Positions 18,492-26,954 of a DNA stretch of 64,000 nucleotides are shown piece by piece. The notes beneath the pieces were generated by a model. It saw nothing but the letters and a program-made list of their open reading frames with translations, was not told where the DNA came from and searched no databases. The translations under genes were made by a program, and so were the position numbers. The stretch comes from Devosia neptuniae (lineage in GTDB: Bacteria > Pseudomonadota > Alphaproteobacteria > Rhizobiales > Devosiaceae). The DNA is taken from the NCBI RefSeq assembly GCF_025452235.1, contig NZ_CP104965.1:1732501-1796500 (forward strand), in the 5' to 3' direction. Numbering within the stretch: the first letter of the stretch is position 1; each line of letters opens with the position of its first letter.

Positions 18492-19919
18492 ATGAGTTCT
18501 CGTATCGTACCCGTCATCCTGGCCGGCGGCCAGGGCACGCGGCTGTGGCCGATGTCGCGCGCGGCGCGGCCCAAGCAGTTTTTGCCGCTGACGGGGGCAC
18601 AGAGCCTGTTCCAGCAGACGCTGGCGCGGGTGGCGGACGGGCAGGTCTATACCCCCGCCATCATCATCACCAATGCCGATTATCGCTTCATCGTGGCCGA
18701 GCAGGCCAGCGAAATGGGTGCGCCGCTGGCCGGGGTTTTGCTCGAGCCGGTCGCTCGCAATACCGCGGTGGCGATTGCAGCGGCTGCAGTCTATGCGCGC
18801 AATACATTTGGCCCCGATGCGGTGCTGCTCGTGCTGCCATCCGACCATGATGTGACGGTCGATGCCGGCTATCTGCAGGCGGTGCAGCAGGCGGCGATTG
18901 CAGCGGCCGAGGGCCGCCTGGTCACTTTCGGCATCGTGCCGGCCGCCCCCGAGACCGGCTATGGCTATATCAAGGCCGGCGCCGGCCTGGGTGAGGGCGT
19001 CAGCGCGGTCGAGCGCTTCGTTGAAAAGCCCGATCTGGTGCGGGCCGAACAGATGCTGGCTGATGGTGGCTATCTGTGGAATTCGGGCATGTTCATGATC
19101 GGCGCCGAGGCATTCCTTGCCGAGTGCGCGGCGCTGTCGCCCGAGACGCTGGCCGCGGCCAGTGGCGCTGTTGAAGCAGCGCGGATTGATCTGGATTTCG
19201 TGCGGCTCGATGAGGCGGCATTCGCCACCGCGCCCAATATCTCAGTCGATTACGCGATCTTTGAAAAGACCAGCCGGGCCGCCGTGGTCGCGGTCAGCTT
19301 CGGCTGGTCGGACCTGGGCAGCTGGGACGCGGTCTGGAAAGCCCAGGAGCATGACGCCGCGGGCAATGCCGGCAGCGGCGCGGTGACGTTCAGCAATACC
19401 TCAAATTCGCTGGTCGTTACCGATCACGCCCATGTCGCCATCGAAGGGCTGGACGATATCGCGGTGATCGCCAGCGAAGACGCCATCTATGTCGGCAAGC
19501 TCTCCGAAGCGCAGAAAGTGGGGCCGCTGGTCAAGTTGCTGCGCGCCGGCAAGGAGACTGTGGGGCTGACCGAAATTCACCGCACCGCCTATCGGCCCTG
19601 GGGCGGCTATGCCTCGGTGCTCAATGGCGAGCGCTTCCAGGTCAAGCGCCTCTTCGTCAAGCCGGGCAAGAAGCTCAGCCTGCAAAAGCATCATCACCGT
19701 TCCGAACATTGGGTCGTGGTGCGCGGCACGGCTGAAGTGACGCTGGATGGCGTGGTCACCATGCTCAGCGAAAACCAGTCGATCTACCTGCCGTTGGGCT
19801 GCACGCATCGGCTGGCCAATCCGGGCAAGATCGAGCTGGAACTGATCGAAGTGCAGACCGGCTCGTATCTGGGCGAGGACGATATCATCCGCATCGAGGA
19901 CGAGTTCGGGCGGGCTTAG
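18492..19919 (+). CDS. manC: Mannose-1-phosphate guanylyltransferase / mannose-6-phosphate isomerase
   Basis: A 475-residue bifunctional type II enzyme giving GDP-mannose for polysaccharide synthesis. The nucleotidyltransferase domain starts VILAGGQGTRLWPMSR-AARPKQFLPL and includes the catalytic VERFVEKP segment and LWNSGMFMI. The C-terminal cupin (about residues 355-470) carries RPWGGYASVL, KPGKKLSLQKHHHRSEHW and GTAEVTLDG for the isomerase activity. I place the start at the ATG at 18492 because GGAG lies 6 nt upstream. No phosphomannomutase or GDP-mannose-consuming gene is adjacent, so it acts with partners elsewhere. It is convergent with the serine deaminase gene 6 bp away. Confidence 0.93.
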   Translation: MSSRIVPVILAGGQGTRLWPMSRAARPKQFLPLTGAQSLFQQTLARVADGQVYTPAIIITNADYRFIVAEQASEMGAPLAGVLLEPVARNTAVAIAAAAVYARNTFGPDAVLLVLPSDHDVTVDAGYLQAVQQAAIAAAEGRLVTFGIVPAAPETGYGYIKAGAGLGEGVSAVERFVEKPDLVRAEQMLADGGYLWNSGMFMIGAEAFLAECAALSPETLAAASGAVEAARIDLDFVRLDEAAFATAPNISVDYAIFEKTSRAAVVAVSFGWSDLGSWDAVWKAQEHDAAGNAGSGAVTFSNTSNSLVVTDHAHVAIEGLDDIAVIASEDAIYVGKLSEAQKVGPLVKLLRAGKETVGLTEIHRTAYRPWGGYASVLNGERFQVKRLFVKPGKKLSLQKHHHRSEHWVVVRGTAEVTLDGVVTMLSENQSIYLPLGCTHRLANPGKIELELIEVQTGSYLGEDDIIRIEDEFGRA

Positions 19920-19925
19920 GGGCGT

Positions 19926-21320
19926 TCAACAGGCCACAACGTTGACAGCCAGCCCTGCCAGGCTCGTTTCCTTATAGCGCTCCGACATATCCAGCCCGGT
20001 CTGCCGCATCGTTTCGATGCAGGCGTCGAGCGGCACGGCATGGGTGCCGTCGCCCTTCAAAGCCAGAGAAGCGGCAGTGACGGCTTTGACGGCGCCGAAG
20101 GCGTTGCGTTCGATGCAGGGGATTTGCACCAGCCCCGCGACGGGGTCGCAGGTCATGCCCAGATGGTGTTCGAGCGCGATTTCGGCGGCGTTTTCGACCT
20201 GGGCCGGGGTGCCGCCCATAATGGCGCAGAGTCCGGCGGCGGCCATGGCCGAGGCGGAGCCGACTTCGCCCTGGCAGCCCACTTCGGCGCCGGAAATCGA
20301 AGCATTGTGCTTGATGATGCCGCCAATGGCGGCGGCGGTCAGCAGATAATCGCGCACGTCCTGCGGGCTGGCGGCGGCATTGAATTTGAGAAAATAGCGC
20401 ATCACGGCGGGGATCACCCCGGCCGCGCCATTGGTCGGCGCGGTGACGACACGGCCGCCGCCGGCATTCTCCTCATTGACCGCCATAGCGTAGAGGCTGA
20501 GCCAGTCATTGGCCATCAGCGGGGTCAGTTCATTGCGCTGCCATTGCGCATCGAGCTGCAGGAAAATGGAGCGGGCGCGGCGCTTGACGTTGAGCCCGCC
20601 CGGCATGATGCCGTCCTGGGCCAGACCCCGGTCGATGCAGGAACTCATCACGCCCCAGATTTCGTCGATGCCGCGGTCCAGCGCCACGCGTTTGGTCGTG
20701 GCTTCCTCATTGGCGCGTTTCATGGCGGCGATGGAGAGACCCGAGGCCGCGGCCATGGCCAGCATGTCCTTGGCATGGGCAAAGGGATAGGGCACGTCGG
20801 CCTGGGCCGGGGAGGCGTCCTTGAGCGCTTCGAGTTCCTCGGCGCTGACCACAAAGCCGCCGCCGATGGAAAAATAGGCGCGGCGCAGCAGCAATTGCCC
20901 ATCCGTGTCATAGGCGGCAAATTGCAGCCCATTGGGGTGGCCGGGCAGGGCGTTGCGCTTGTCGAAGACCAGATCGACGGCGGGGCGGAAGCGATAGGGC
21001 GCATGGCCGGGCGGATGCACCATGCCGGAGCGTTCGACCCCGGCGATAATGGCATCCATCGTATCGGGATCGACCGTCTTGGGGTCTTCGCCACACAGGC
21101 CCAGAATGACCGCACGGCCGCTGCCATGGCCGATGCCGGTATAGGCCAGCGAGCCATGCAGGCTCGCCGTCAGCGCGGCGGCGCGGGCATTGGCGGGGCG
21201 GGGGCGGTCATTGTGCTTGAGCTCATCGAGAAAGCGCCTTGCCGCACTCATCGGCCCCATGGTGTGGGAACTCGATGGCCCGATGCCAATCTTGAAGACG
21301 TCGAAAATCGATAGGAACAT
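19926..21320 (-). CDS. sdaA: L-serine ammonia-lyase (L-serine deaminase), iron-sulfur type
   Basis: A 464-residue single-chain [4Fe-4S] L-serine dehydratase converting serine to pyruvate and ammonia. The N-terminal domain starts [19 protein letters not shown], the family signature. The C-terminal catalytic domain has the cluster cysteines in [15 protein letters not shown] (with GLCAIMGG), [19 protein letters not shown]. It has the one-chain (alpha plus beta fused) form seen in Proteobacteria. I favour the ATG at 21320 ([10 protein letters not shown]), which aligns with the usual start. An ATG 15 bp upstream (21335) is possible. Convergent with manC. Confidence 0.94.
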   Translation of the reverse strand: MFLSIFDVFKIGIGPSSSHTMGPMSAARRFLDELKHNDRPRPANARAAALTASLHGSLAYTGIGHGSGRAVILGLCGEDPKTVDPDTMDAIIAGVERSGMVHPPGHAPYRFRPAVDLVFDKRNALPGHPNGLQFAAYDTDGQLLLRRAYFSIGGGFVVSAEELEALKDASPAQADVPYPFAHAKDMLAMAAASGLSIAAMKRANEEATTKRVALDRGIDEIWGVMSSCIDRGLAQDGIMPGGLNVKRRARSIFLQLDAQWQRNELTPLMANDWLSLYAMAVNEENAGGGRVVTAPTNGAAGVIPAVMRYFLKFNAAASPQDVRDYLLTAAAIGGIIKHNASISGAEVGCQGEVGSASAMAAAGLCAIMGGTPAQVENAAEIALEHHLGMTCDPVAGLVQIPCIERNAFGAVKAVTAASLALKGDGTHAVPLDACIETMRQTGLDMSERYKETSLAGLAVNVVAC

Positions 21321-21460
21321 GGCCGTATAGTGCATGGAACGCGGCGACGCGCAACGCGACTATCGTTTCCCATTGGGCAACAGTGCGTGACGTTGAAGGG
21401 CGATTGTGCCGCGGCTTGCCTTCCCCGATATCGGAGGGCGAAGACATAAGGAGACAAGCC

Positions 21461-22060
21461 ATGGCCGAGTATCACTATCGCGAAGGCAAGGGCGCCGACG
21501 CCGCTTCGCCGCTGTTTGTGCTGCTGCATGGCACGGGTGGGGACGAGAACCAGTTTTTCGAGCTGGGCGGGCAATTGCTCCCAGGCGCCCGCCTCATCGC
21601 GCCGCGCGGCGATGTCAGCGAGCATGGCGCGCTGCGCTATTTCAAGCGCACCGGCGAGGGCGTCTACGACATGGCCGACCTGGCGCTGCGGACCCGGCAA
21701 ATGGCCGATTTCGTCACCGCGCGGCGCAACGAAGGCAAGCCTTCGCGCGTGGTCGGGCTGGGCTATTCCAACGGTGCCAATATTCTCGCCGCGGTGCAAT
21801 TTGCCGCGCCGGAGCTGTTCGACGCGACCATCCTGATGCATCCGCTGATCCCCTTCACCCCGCCGGCGGTGGATTTCGGCGGCCGACAGGTGCTGATCAC
21901 GGCAGGGCAGCGCGATCCCATGGCCTCAGTGGCGATGACCGAGGCGCTGGGCGATTATTTCACTGCCCATGGCGCCAGGACCGAACTGGTCTGGCATGCC
22001 GGCGGCCACGAATTGCGCCAGGAGGAATTGCGGGCGGCGCAGGGATTTCTGGCGGGGTAG
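21461..22060 (+). CDS. Alpha/beta hydrolase (phospholipase/carboxylesterase family)
   Basis: A 199-residue single-domain serine hydrolase. Signatures: the oxyanion loop LLHGTGGDENQF, the nucleophile elbow GLGYSNGANI (Ser), acid loop TAGQRDPMASV (Asp), and WHAGGHELRQEE (His). It resembles the dienelactone-hydrolase-like and carboxylesterase type often encoded beside ring-cleavage genes, but no such partner is here, so the substrate is unknown. The ATG at 21461 is preceded by AAGGAGACAAGCC, an excellent ribosome site, which rules out the longer frame upstream. It is convergent with the NTF2-like gene, 5 bp away. Confidence 0.88.
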   Translation: MAEYHYREGKGADAASPLFVLLHGTGGDENQFFELGGQLLPGARLIAPRGDVSEHGALRYFKRTGEGVYDMADLALRTRQMADFVTARRNEGKPSRVVGLGYSNGANILAAVQFAAPELFDATILMHPLIPFTPPAVDFGGRQVLITAGQRDPMASVAMTEALGDYFTAHGARTELVWHAGGHELRQEELRAAQGFLAG

Positions 22061-22065
22061 GGGCG

Positions 22066-22512
22066 TCAAACCAGCCCATGCTCCGCCATTGCGCCCTGCT
22101 CATCCGGCGTCACATAGGCGAAAATCTTGGGTTCGCCTGACGCTATCGTGACGAAGTAGTAATTGGTGAAGGTCACATGGCCGCTTTTGCCTGCCTTGTT
22201 GGTATAGGCGAAATCCCAATCGACATCGGCAATGGCGTGCAACTCATCCAAGGGCGTGACCGTCAGGCCCTTGATGGTCATGTGCTTGCCGCCGACCTTG
22301 CGGTAATGGGCGAAGCCTTCCGGGATTTTCTTGCGGAATTCATTGTCGTTGGGTCCGCCGAACACGCCTTGCGGGCTCGAGCCGACGAAATATTCGGCAA
22401 AGGCGGCGGCATGGCCGCCACTATCCTCGATGGGCGGGTCCTGCAGGGCGTCGTCGCTGCGCCGGCCATAATGGTCGAACAGGCGGCGCACCTTGGTTTC
22501 GAGCGGGTTCAT
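22066..22512 (-). CDS. NTF2-like/SnoaL-fold protein of unknown function
   Basis: A 148-residue cytoplasmic protein with the layout of a nuclear transport factor 2-like fold: an N-terminal helix pair (KVRRLFDHYGRRSDD), then curved-sheet strands ending DVDWDFAYTNKAGKSGHVTFTNYYFVTIASGEPKIFAYVTPDEQ. Members of this fold are small enzymes or binding proteins with very different substrates, and no active-site motif is recognisable. The ATG at 22512 has a very strong ribosome site (AGGAGGAGAGG) directly upstream, so the ten extra codons of the longer frame are not used. Nothing in the neighbourhood fixes its role. Confidence 0.7.
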   Translation of the reverse strand: MNPLETKVRRLFDHYGRRSDDALQDPPIEDSGGHAAAFAEYFVGSSPQGVFGGPNDNEFRKKIPEGFAHYRKVGGKHMTIKGLTVTPLDELHAIADVDWDFAYTNKAGKSGHVTFTNYYFVTIASGEPKIFAYVTPDEQGAMAEHGLV

Positions 22513-22663
22513 CCTCTCCTCCTCTGCATCATGCCGCCACAACGCGAGCGGCGGCCATCGGGTTCACTGCCGGAGATTTGCGGTCATATTGCTGCCCGAA
22601 GGGGGTGATCTCAGACGCAAAAGCTGCCACAAACGGCCGGGCGATGCGCTTGCGGAGGACGAG

Positions 22664-23710
22664 ATGAGCAAAACGATCAAACTATTGAGCGCATTGGCGA
22701 TGCTGGGGGGGCTGGCTGCGCCGGGCGTTGTCCTGCCGGCAGCCGCTGCGAGTTTTGATTGCACCAAGGCCTCCACTCCGTTCGAACATGCCATCTGCGA
22801 CCGGCCTGAACTGTCGGCGGCCGATGAGGTATTGGCCAAGACCTTCGCCACCGCCATTGGCGGGCTGACCAAGGATGGCACCGAGGCAATGCGGGCGGGC
22901 CAGCGGGTGTGGCTCGATTACGCCCAGCGGGTATGCACCGACACTGCGACGCCCTTGACCGAAGGCGCTTACGACGATGACAGCGCGGCGTGCCTGTTGG
23001 AAAAATTCAAGGCGCGCAGCACGGTGCTGGAAGCCAGCCGGATGATTGGCGGGCATCGTTTTTATGTCGCCTCGCAATACCGCGCCATGCCCGACCCCAA
23101 TGAGGCGGACGATCCCGATTCCTATTGGAAGGTGGCGAGCCACGAGCTGAGCTATCCGCTGCTCGACCATGACGATGCCATGGCCGAAAGCTTCAACGGC
23201 TTCATCAAGCAGAACTGGACGGCATTGGTTCCGGTCAATCCTCAAGACGATAGCGAAGCCAGCAGCGATTCCGTCGATAGCGCGGTGATCAAGCAGGTGC
23301 TCAATTCGCGCATTACGCTTGAGACCAGCACCTATTGGTTCGGCCATGGCGCCGCGCATGGCAATGGCGCTACCCGCTATCTGCATTATTTCGTGCCCGA
23401 ACACCGGGCGCTGGCAGCCAGCGATATATTTGCCGGCGAGGGCTGGGAAAAGGCGCTGCTGGCGCTGGCCAAGACCGGGCTGGAGGCCGAGCATAGTGAT
23501 TGGCTGCAAATGCCGGACGATGCGGACCTGGAGGCGATCATCATCGATCCAGCGCGCTGGAGCTTCGAGGACGATTACGGGTTGGTGATCCAGTTCAACC
23601 AGTATGAAATCGCGCCTTATGCCTATGGTGCGCCGACCGTCACTATCCCTTGGGACCAGCTCGAAGAATTCAAGGCCGACAACCAGGATGCGGTGCGCTA
23701 CGGCAGCTAG
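22664..23710 (+). CDS. Secreted protein with LprI-like and DUF3298 domains
   Basis: A 348-residue exported protein. A signal peptide covers residues 1 to about 29 (ending PAAAAS). The next ~75 residues form a DUF1311/LprI-like cysteine domain: SFDCTKASTPFEHAICD... with cysteines also in AQRVCTD and AACLLEKF. LprI-type proteins are proposed lysozyme inhibitors. The C-terminal half matches a DUF3298/RsiV-like fold (YWFGHGAAHGNGATRYLHYF, IAPYAYGAPTVTIPW), a domain linked in Firmicutes to lysozyme binding. Together they suggest a periplasmic lysozyme-sensing or -inhibiting protein (inference). The start at 22664 follows GGAGGACGAG. Its TAG overlaps the stop codon of the opposing GNAT gene by two bases. 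Confidence 0.75.
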   Translation: MSKTIKLLSALAMLGGLAAPGVVLPAAAASFDCTKASTPFEHAICDRPELSAADEVLAKTFATAIGGLTKDGTEAMRAGQRVWLDYAQRVCTDTATPLTEGAYDDDSAACLLEKFKARSTVLEASRMIGGHRFYVASQYRAMPDPNEADDPDSYWKVASHELSYPLLDHDDAMAESFNGFIKQNWTALVPVNPQDDSEASSDSVDSAVIKQVLNSRITLETSTYWFGHGAAHGNGATRYLHYFVPEHRALAASDIFAGEGWEKALLALAKTGLEAEHSDWLQMPDDADLEAIIIDPARWSFEDDYGLVIQFNQYEIAPYAYGAPTVTIPWDQLEEFKADNQDAVRYGS

Positions 23711-24006
23711 GCCCGCAGGTCCGCCCATTCGGGGTGGCGGCGGAACTGGGCCACGACATAGGAGCAGAGCGGGGTGATCTTGAAGCCCTGCTCGCGCGCA
23801 TCGGCAATGGCCCGATTGACCAGCTTGGCGGCAATGCCACGGCCCTCATATTCGGGCGGCACGCCGGTATGGTCGATGATGATGGTGCCATCGGCTTCCT
23901 TGCGGAAGGTCATTTCGGCATCATAGCCCGGCGCCAGATGGATGACGTAGCGGCCCCGCGTTGGGCCGTCTTCGCGCTGCACGATCAGTTCGGCTTCACT
24001 CATCAT
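23707..24006 (-). CDS. Small GNAT-like acetyltransferase (Acetyltransf_CG type)
   Basis: A compact 99-residue GNAT-fold protein of the YjdJ/NATD1 type. It has strands GRYVIHLAPGYDAEMTFRKE and IIIDHTGVPPEYEGRGIAAKLV (the acetyl-CoA binding loop with EGRGIA) and the family ending ITPLCSYVVAQFRRHPEW, where the Cys is conserved. The substrate is unknown for most members. The first of two adjacent ATGs (24006) is chosen because CAGGAG lies 5 nt upstream. It shares overlapping stop codons with the convergent LprI/DUF3298 gene and lies 45 bp downstream of the DedA gene on the same strand, so the two may be co-transcribed. Confidence 0.85.
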   Translation of the reverse strand: MMSEAELIVQREDGPTRGRYVIHLAPGYDAEMTFRKEADGTIIIDHTGVPPEYEGRGIAAKLVNRAIADAREQGFKITPLCSYVVAQFRRHPEWADLRA

Positions 24007-24051
24007 TTGCACTCCTGTTGCCATCGAATGTGGGTGTTGCCACAGCCAAGC

Positions 24052-24753
24052 TCAATGGACCGCGTCGGAATTGCCCCAACGGGCGCGGATCGAGCGGCCA
24101 AAGCCCCCCATCCAGGGGGCAAAGAACAGCAGGATGCGGCGGTGATAGTGCAGGCCCAGGAACAGCACGGTCAGCACCAGCGCGCCCACCACGATGACCA
24201 GCTCGAGCGACAGGCCGATGGATTTGAGCCATGCCGTCAGCAGCATGCCGGGCAGGATATGGGCAGCAGCCCAGACAAAGGCCGAGGTCACGTTGATCAC
24301 GGTAAAATGGCCGTAGCGCATGCCCATAATGCCGGCGACGCCGGGGATCACCGCTTTGACGCCGGGGATGAAGCGGCCGATGAACACCGCCTTGCCGCCA
24401 TGCTTGGCAAAGAACACTTCGCCCCGGGTGATCAGGTCGACATGGTTGCGGAAGGGCCACATGGTCTTGATCTTGTCCTTGAGGAAATGGCCGATCGTGT
24501 AGGAGATGGCGTCGCCGATAATGGCGCCGATCACCGCGGCAAAATACACTTCCCAGAATGGCAGCCGTCCTTCGGCAATAATGCCGCCCGCCATCAGCAG
24601 AACGGGCGTCGAGGGTACGAACAGCCCCAGGATGAACACGGCCTCGCCGATGGCAACGCCGAAAATGAACCAGAAGGTCAGCCAGAAATTGCCGGAAATG
24701 GCATCGAGGAAAGTCTCGAGATAGAGCGAGATCGTGTGGAAGAACTCGAACAT
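24052..24753 (-). CDS. DedA family membrane protein
   Basis: A 233-residue inner-membrane protein of the DedA/SNARE-associated family, members of which are implicated in undecaprenyl-phosphate or phospholipid flipping and membrane homeostasis. Hydrophobic segments lie at about 20-45, 50-70, 145-170 and 180-205. Family motifs are present: FVPSTPVLLMAGG, GAIIGDAISYTIGH and FFAKHGGKAVFIGRFIPGVKAVIPGVAG. The last carries the conserved F-x-R-x(3)-G-x-R/K region. The ATG at 24753 gives the usual N-terminus (MFEFFHTIS...). Upstream in-frame codons overlap the divergent RidA promoter and are unlikely to be translated. Confidence 0.92.
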   Translation of the reverse strand: MFEFFHTISLYLETFLDAISGNFWLTFWFIFGVAIGEAVFILGLFVPSTPVLLMAGGIIAEGRLPFWEVYFAAVIGAIIGDAISYTIGHFLKDKIKTMWPFRNHVDLITRGEVFFAKHGGKAVFIGRFIPGVKAVIPGVAGIMGMRYGHFTVINVTSAFVWAAAHILPGMLLTAWLKSIGLSLELVIVVGALVLTVLFLGLHYHRRILLFFAPWMGGFGRSIRARWGNSDAVH

Positions 24754-24860
24754 GAACCGACTGCTCCGCAGCGCTGATAGCGGTGCGAACTGCCCGCCGG
24801 AGATTGACTTATGGCTGGTGCCGCACCCAGGCTCAAGCATGATCACACTGGAGTTATGCA

Positions 24861-25259
24861 ATGAGTGAGCCGATTTACCACATGGTGGCATCCGGGCCAC
24901 GCCCGGTGGCCCCATTTTCCCATGCGGTCGAGGTCGATGGCTGGGTGTTCGTGACCGGCCAGATGCCCACCGACCCGGCTGCGCCCGACGCACCATTGGT
25001 GGAGGGGATCGAGGCGCAGACGCGCCGGGTGGTGGAGAACTTGCGCGTCGTGCTGGGCGGCATCGGGGTGGGCCTCGAGCATGTGACCATGGCGCGGATT
25101 TATCTGACCCAGTTCGAGCGCGATTATGCGGCGCTCAATGCGCTGTGGCCGAGCTTTTTTGAGCCAGGGAAATTGCCGGCGCGCACCACAGTGGGGGTGA
25201 CGGCGCTGGCAGTCGGCGCGCTGGTGGAAATCGATCTGGTGGCCAAGCGGCCGGCCTAG
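24861..25259 (+). CDS. RidA family enamine/imine deaminase
   Basis: A 132-residue RidA/YjgF-family protein that hydrolyses reactive 2-aminoacrylate-type imines. The conserved catalytic Arg is present in LPARTTVGVTAL, with VFVTGQMP near residue 30 and EIDLVAKRPA at the end. It carries the usual trimeric-enzyme segments Q(T)RRVVENLRVVL and TMARIYLTQFERDYAALN. The gene is divergent from dedA with 107 bp between starts. A weak GGAG-like site (ACTGGAGTTATGCA) precedes the ATG. No pyridoxal-phosphate enzyme gene is adjacent, though L-serine deaminase is 4 kb away. Confidence 0.9.
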   Translation: MSEPIYHMVASGPRPVAPFSHAVEVDGWVFVTGQMPTDPAAPDAPLVEGIEAQTRRVVENLRVVLGGIGVGLEHVTMARIYLTQFERDYAALNALWPSFFEPGKLPARTTVGVTALAVGALVEIDLVAKRPA

Positions 25260-25261
25260 TT

Positions 25262-25440
25262 CCCCTCTCCCCTTGAGGGAGAGGGACGGCATTCTGCGTT
25301 CAGCAGAAATGACAGGGTGAGGGGTTTGCGCCATCCTATACCAGAAGCTTAGAAAGCGCCCCCTCATCCCAACCGAAATTCGCCTTCGCGAATTCGGTGT
25401 CGCTGCGCGGCACCTTCTTCCTCAAGGGGAGAAGGGAAGA
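25262..25440. repeat. Intergenic palindromic repeat mosaic (CTCTCCCC...GGGGAGAAGG type)
   Basis: This stretch starts CCCCTCTCCCCTTGAGGGAGAGG and ends CTTCTTCCTCAAGGGGAGAAGGG. It contains a TGAGGGG...CCCCTCATCC inverted pair and no open frame with a start site. The same kinds of block (CCCCTCACCCTGAC, CTTCTCCCCTTGTGGGAGAAGG, GATGAGGGGG) recur at 62680-62820, so it is a member of a dispersed family. Confidence 0.65.
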
Positions 25441-25463
25441 GCGAGCAGTCTCTCCCACCCTCG

Positions 25464-25584
25464 GTGTCACCCCGGCGCAGGCCGGGGCCCATCCTGAGAT
25501 GACTGGGCGTTACCAATGGCCGAACTGACACCTTGCGGCAGAGGCCATATCTCAAGATGGGTCCCGGCCTGCGCCGGGATGACA
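25464..25584. repeat. Paired inverted copies of the GTCATYCCGGC-GCRGGCCGG repeat
   Basis: GTCACCCCGGCGCAGGCCGGGGCCCAT at 25464-25490 is mirrored by ATGGGTCCCGGCCTGCGCCGGGATGAC ending at 25584, so the whole 121 bp can form a cruciform of two hairpins. Related elements occur at 32567, 32701, 32911, 61003 and 63213. Confidence 0.75.
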
Positions 25585-25601
25585 TTGTGGTCGTGGCAGT
25601 A

Positions 25602-26453
25602 CTAAGCGCTGTAAGCCTTCACATTCTGCTGCTGCTCACCCAGGCCTTCGATGCCCAGACGCATGACGTTGCCGGGCTGGAGCCAGACCGGGTTTGGCTT
25701 GATGCCCATGCCGACGCCGGGCGGGGTACCGGTGGAGATGATGTCGCCGGGCTGCAGGCTCATGAACTGGCTGACATAGGCGACCACATTGGCGACGCCG
25801 AAGATCATCGTTTTGGTGGAGCCGTTCTGGTAGCGGTGGCCGTCGACATCGAGCCACATGCCCAGCTTCTGGGGATCGGCCACTTCGTCCTTGGTGACGA
25901 GCCAGGGGCCGATCGGCCCGAACGTATCGCTGCCCTTGCCCTTGTCCCAGGTGCCGCCACGTTCGGTCTGGAAATGGCGTTCGGACACGTCATTGACCAC
26001 GCAATAGCCGGCGACGTGGTCAAGCGCGTCAGCCTCCTCGACATAGCGGGCTTCCTTGCCGATGATCACGCCCAGCTCGACTTCCCAATCGGGCTTGATG
26101 GCATTCTTGGGAATGATCACATCGTCATTGGGTCCGATAATGGCGCTGGTGGCCTTCATGAAGATGATGGGCTCGGCCGGAATGGGCGCGCCGGTTTCGG
26201 CTGCATGGTCGGCATAGTTCAGCCCGATGCAGATGAACTTGCCCACATTGGCGACGCAGGGGCCGATGCGCTGGCCGGCATCGAGCTTGGGCAGCACACC
26301 GATATCGGTGGCGCGGATCTTGGCCAGGCCCTCGGGCGTCAGCGTCTCCCCGCCGATATCGCCGACAATGCCCGAGAGATCGCGGATCGAGCCGTCTTCG
26401 GCCAGGATTGCCGGCTTTTCGGCACCCTTGGCGCCAACACGAAGCAGTTTCAT
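25602..26453 (-). CDS. Fumarylacetoacetate hydrolase family protein (diketo-deoxy-sugar-acid hydrolase candidate)
   Basis: A 283-residue FAA-fold hydrolase. The metal-binding glutamates are visible in DWEVELGVIIGKEAR, and the family loops FICIGLNYADHAAETGAP, VVNDVSERHFQTERGG and QPGDIISTGTPPGVGMG are intact. Length and sequence type match enzymes annotated as 2,4-diketo-3-deoxy-L-fuconate hydrolase or ureidoglycolate lyase. The neighbours are a FucU-type mutarotase, an FCD regulator and, across the regulator, a UxaA-family dehydratase. I therefore favour cleavage of a diketo-deoxy sugar acid to pyruvate plus L-lactate or glycolate (inference). It lies 36 bp downstream of the mutarotase gene on the same strand. 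Confidence 0.88.
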   Translation of the reverse strand: MKLLRVGAKGAEKPAILAEDGSIRDLSGIVGDIGGETLTPEGLAKIRATDIGVLPKLDAGQRIGPCVANVGKFICIGLNYADHAAETGAPIPAEPIIFMKATSAIIGPNDDVIIPKNAIKPDWEVELGVIIGKEARYVEEADALDHVAGYCVVNDVSERHFQTERGGTWDKGKGSDTFGPIGPWLVTKDEVADPQKLGMWLDVDGHRYQNGSTKTMIFGVANVVAYVSQFMSLQPGDIISTGTPPGVGMGIKPNPVWLQPGNVMRLGIEGLGEQQQNVKAYSA

Positions 26454-26489
26454 AGGTCAGGTTCTCCAGAAATAGTCGAATGCAGCAGC

Positions 26490-26924
26490 TCAGCCCTTGG
26501 GGCGGATAATGCCCTTTTTGAGAATGATATTGCCGTAGAGCCGGCTTTCCCCGGTCTGCACGATGGCGTAGCCGGTCTTGACCCGGTCGTAGAAGGCAAA
26601 GCGTTCCAGCGAGGAGAGGCCCATGGCCGGCTCATGCTGCTTGATAATGGCCTCGAAGGCGTCCATTACCGGCTCGCGCTTGGCTTCATTGCCCACCACC
26701 TGCATGCAGATCGCGGCCTGATCGACAAAGTCGTCGAGCGGCATGACCGTCAGGATGGCGTCGAGCACGTCGGTGGCCGCAATGCCGTCGAGGCGTACGA
26801 GAACGGGACCCGCCGAGTCCGCCGGGTAATTGGCGTCGACAATGGCGATTTCATCGCCATGCCCCATGGCCCGCAAGATGCCCAGCAGATCGGGGCCGAG
26901 CAGCGGCGGAATATTCTTGAGCAT
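26490..26924 (-). CDS. RbsD/FucU family sugar mutarotase
   Basis: A 144-residue cytoplasmic protein interconverting sugar anomers. The catalytic His is in RAMGHGDEIAIVDANYP (near residue 22). VRLDGIAATDVLDAIL and the C-terminal YAIVQTGESRLYGNIILKKG follow, which is the FucU pattern more than RbsD (Y-A-I-V-x-T-G-E-x-R-x-Y-x-N). L-fucose mutarotase is the best guess. It is followed by the FAA hydrolase gene (36 bp) and preceded by the FCD regulator gene (30 bp), all on the minus strand, so the three probably form one transcript starting at the operator at 27700. Confidence 0.88.
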   Translation of the reverse strand: MLKNIPPLLGPDLLGILRAMGHGDEIAIVDANYPADSAGPVLVRLDGIAATDVLDAILTVMPLDDFVDQAAICMQVVGNEAKREPVMDAFEAIIKQHEPAMGLSSLERFAFYDRVKTGYAIVQTGESRLYGNIILKKGIIRPKG

Positions 26925-26954
26925 AAATGTCCTCCCTGGACACCGGCTGGGTGA

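Noticed and set aside
23707..23710. Overlapping stop codons as a sign of gene fusion
   Set aside because: Two convergent genes simply share CTAG at their ends; both reading frames are complete and family-typical.
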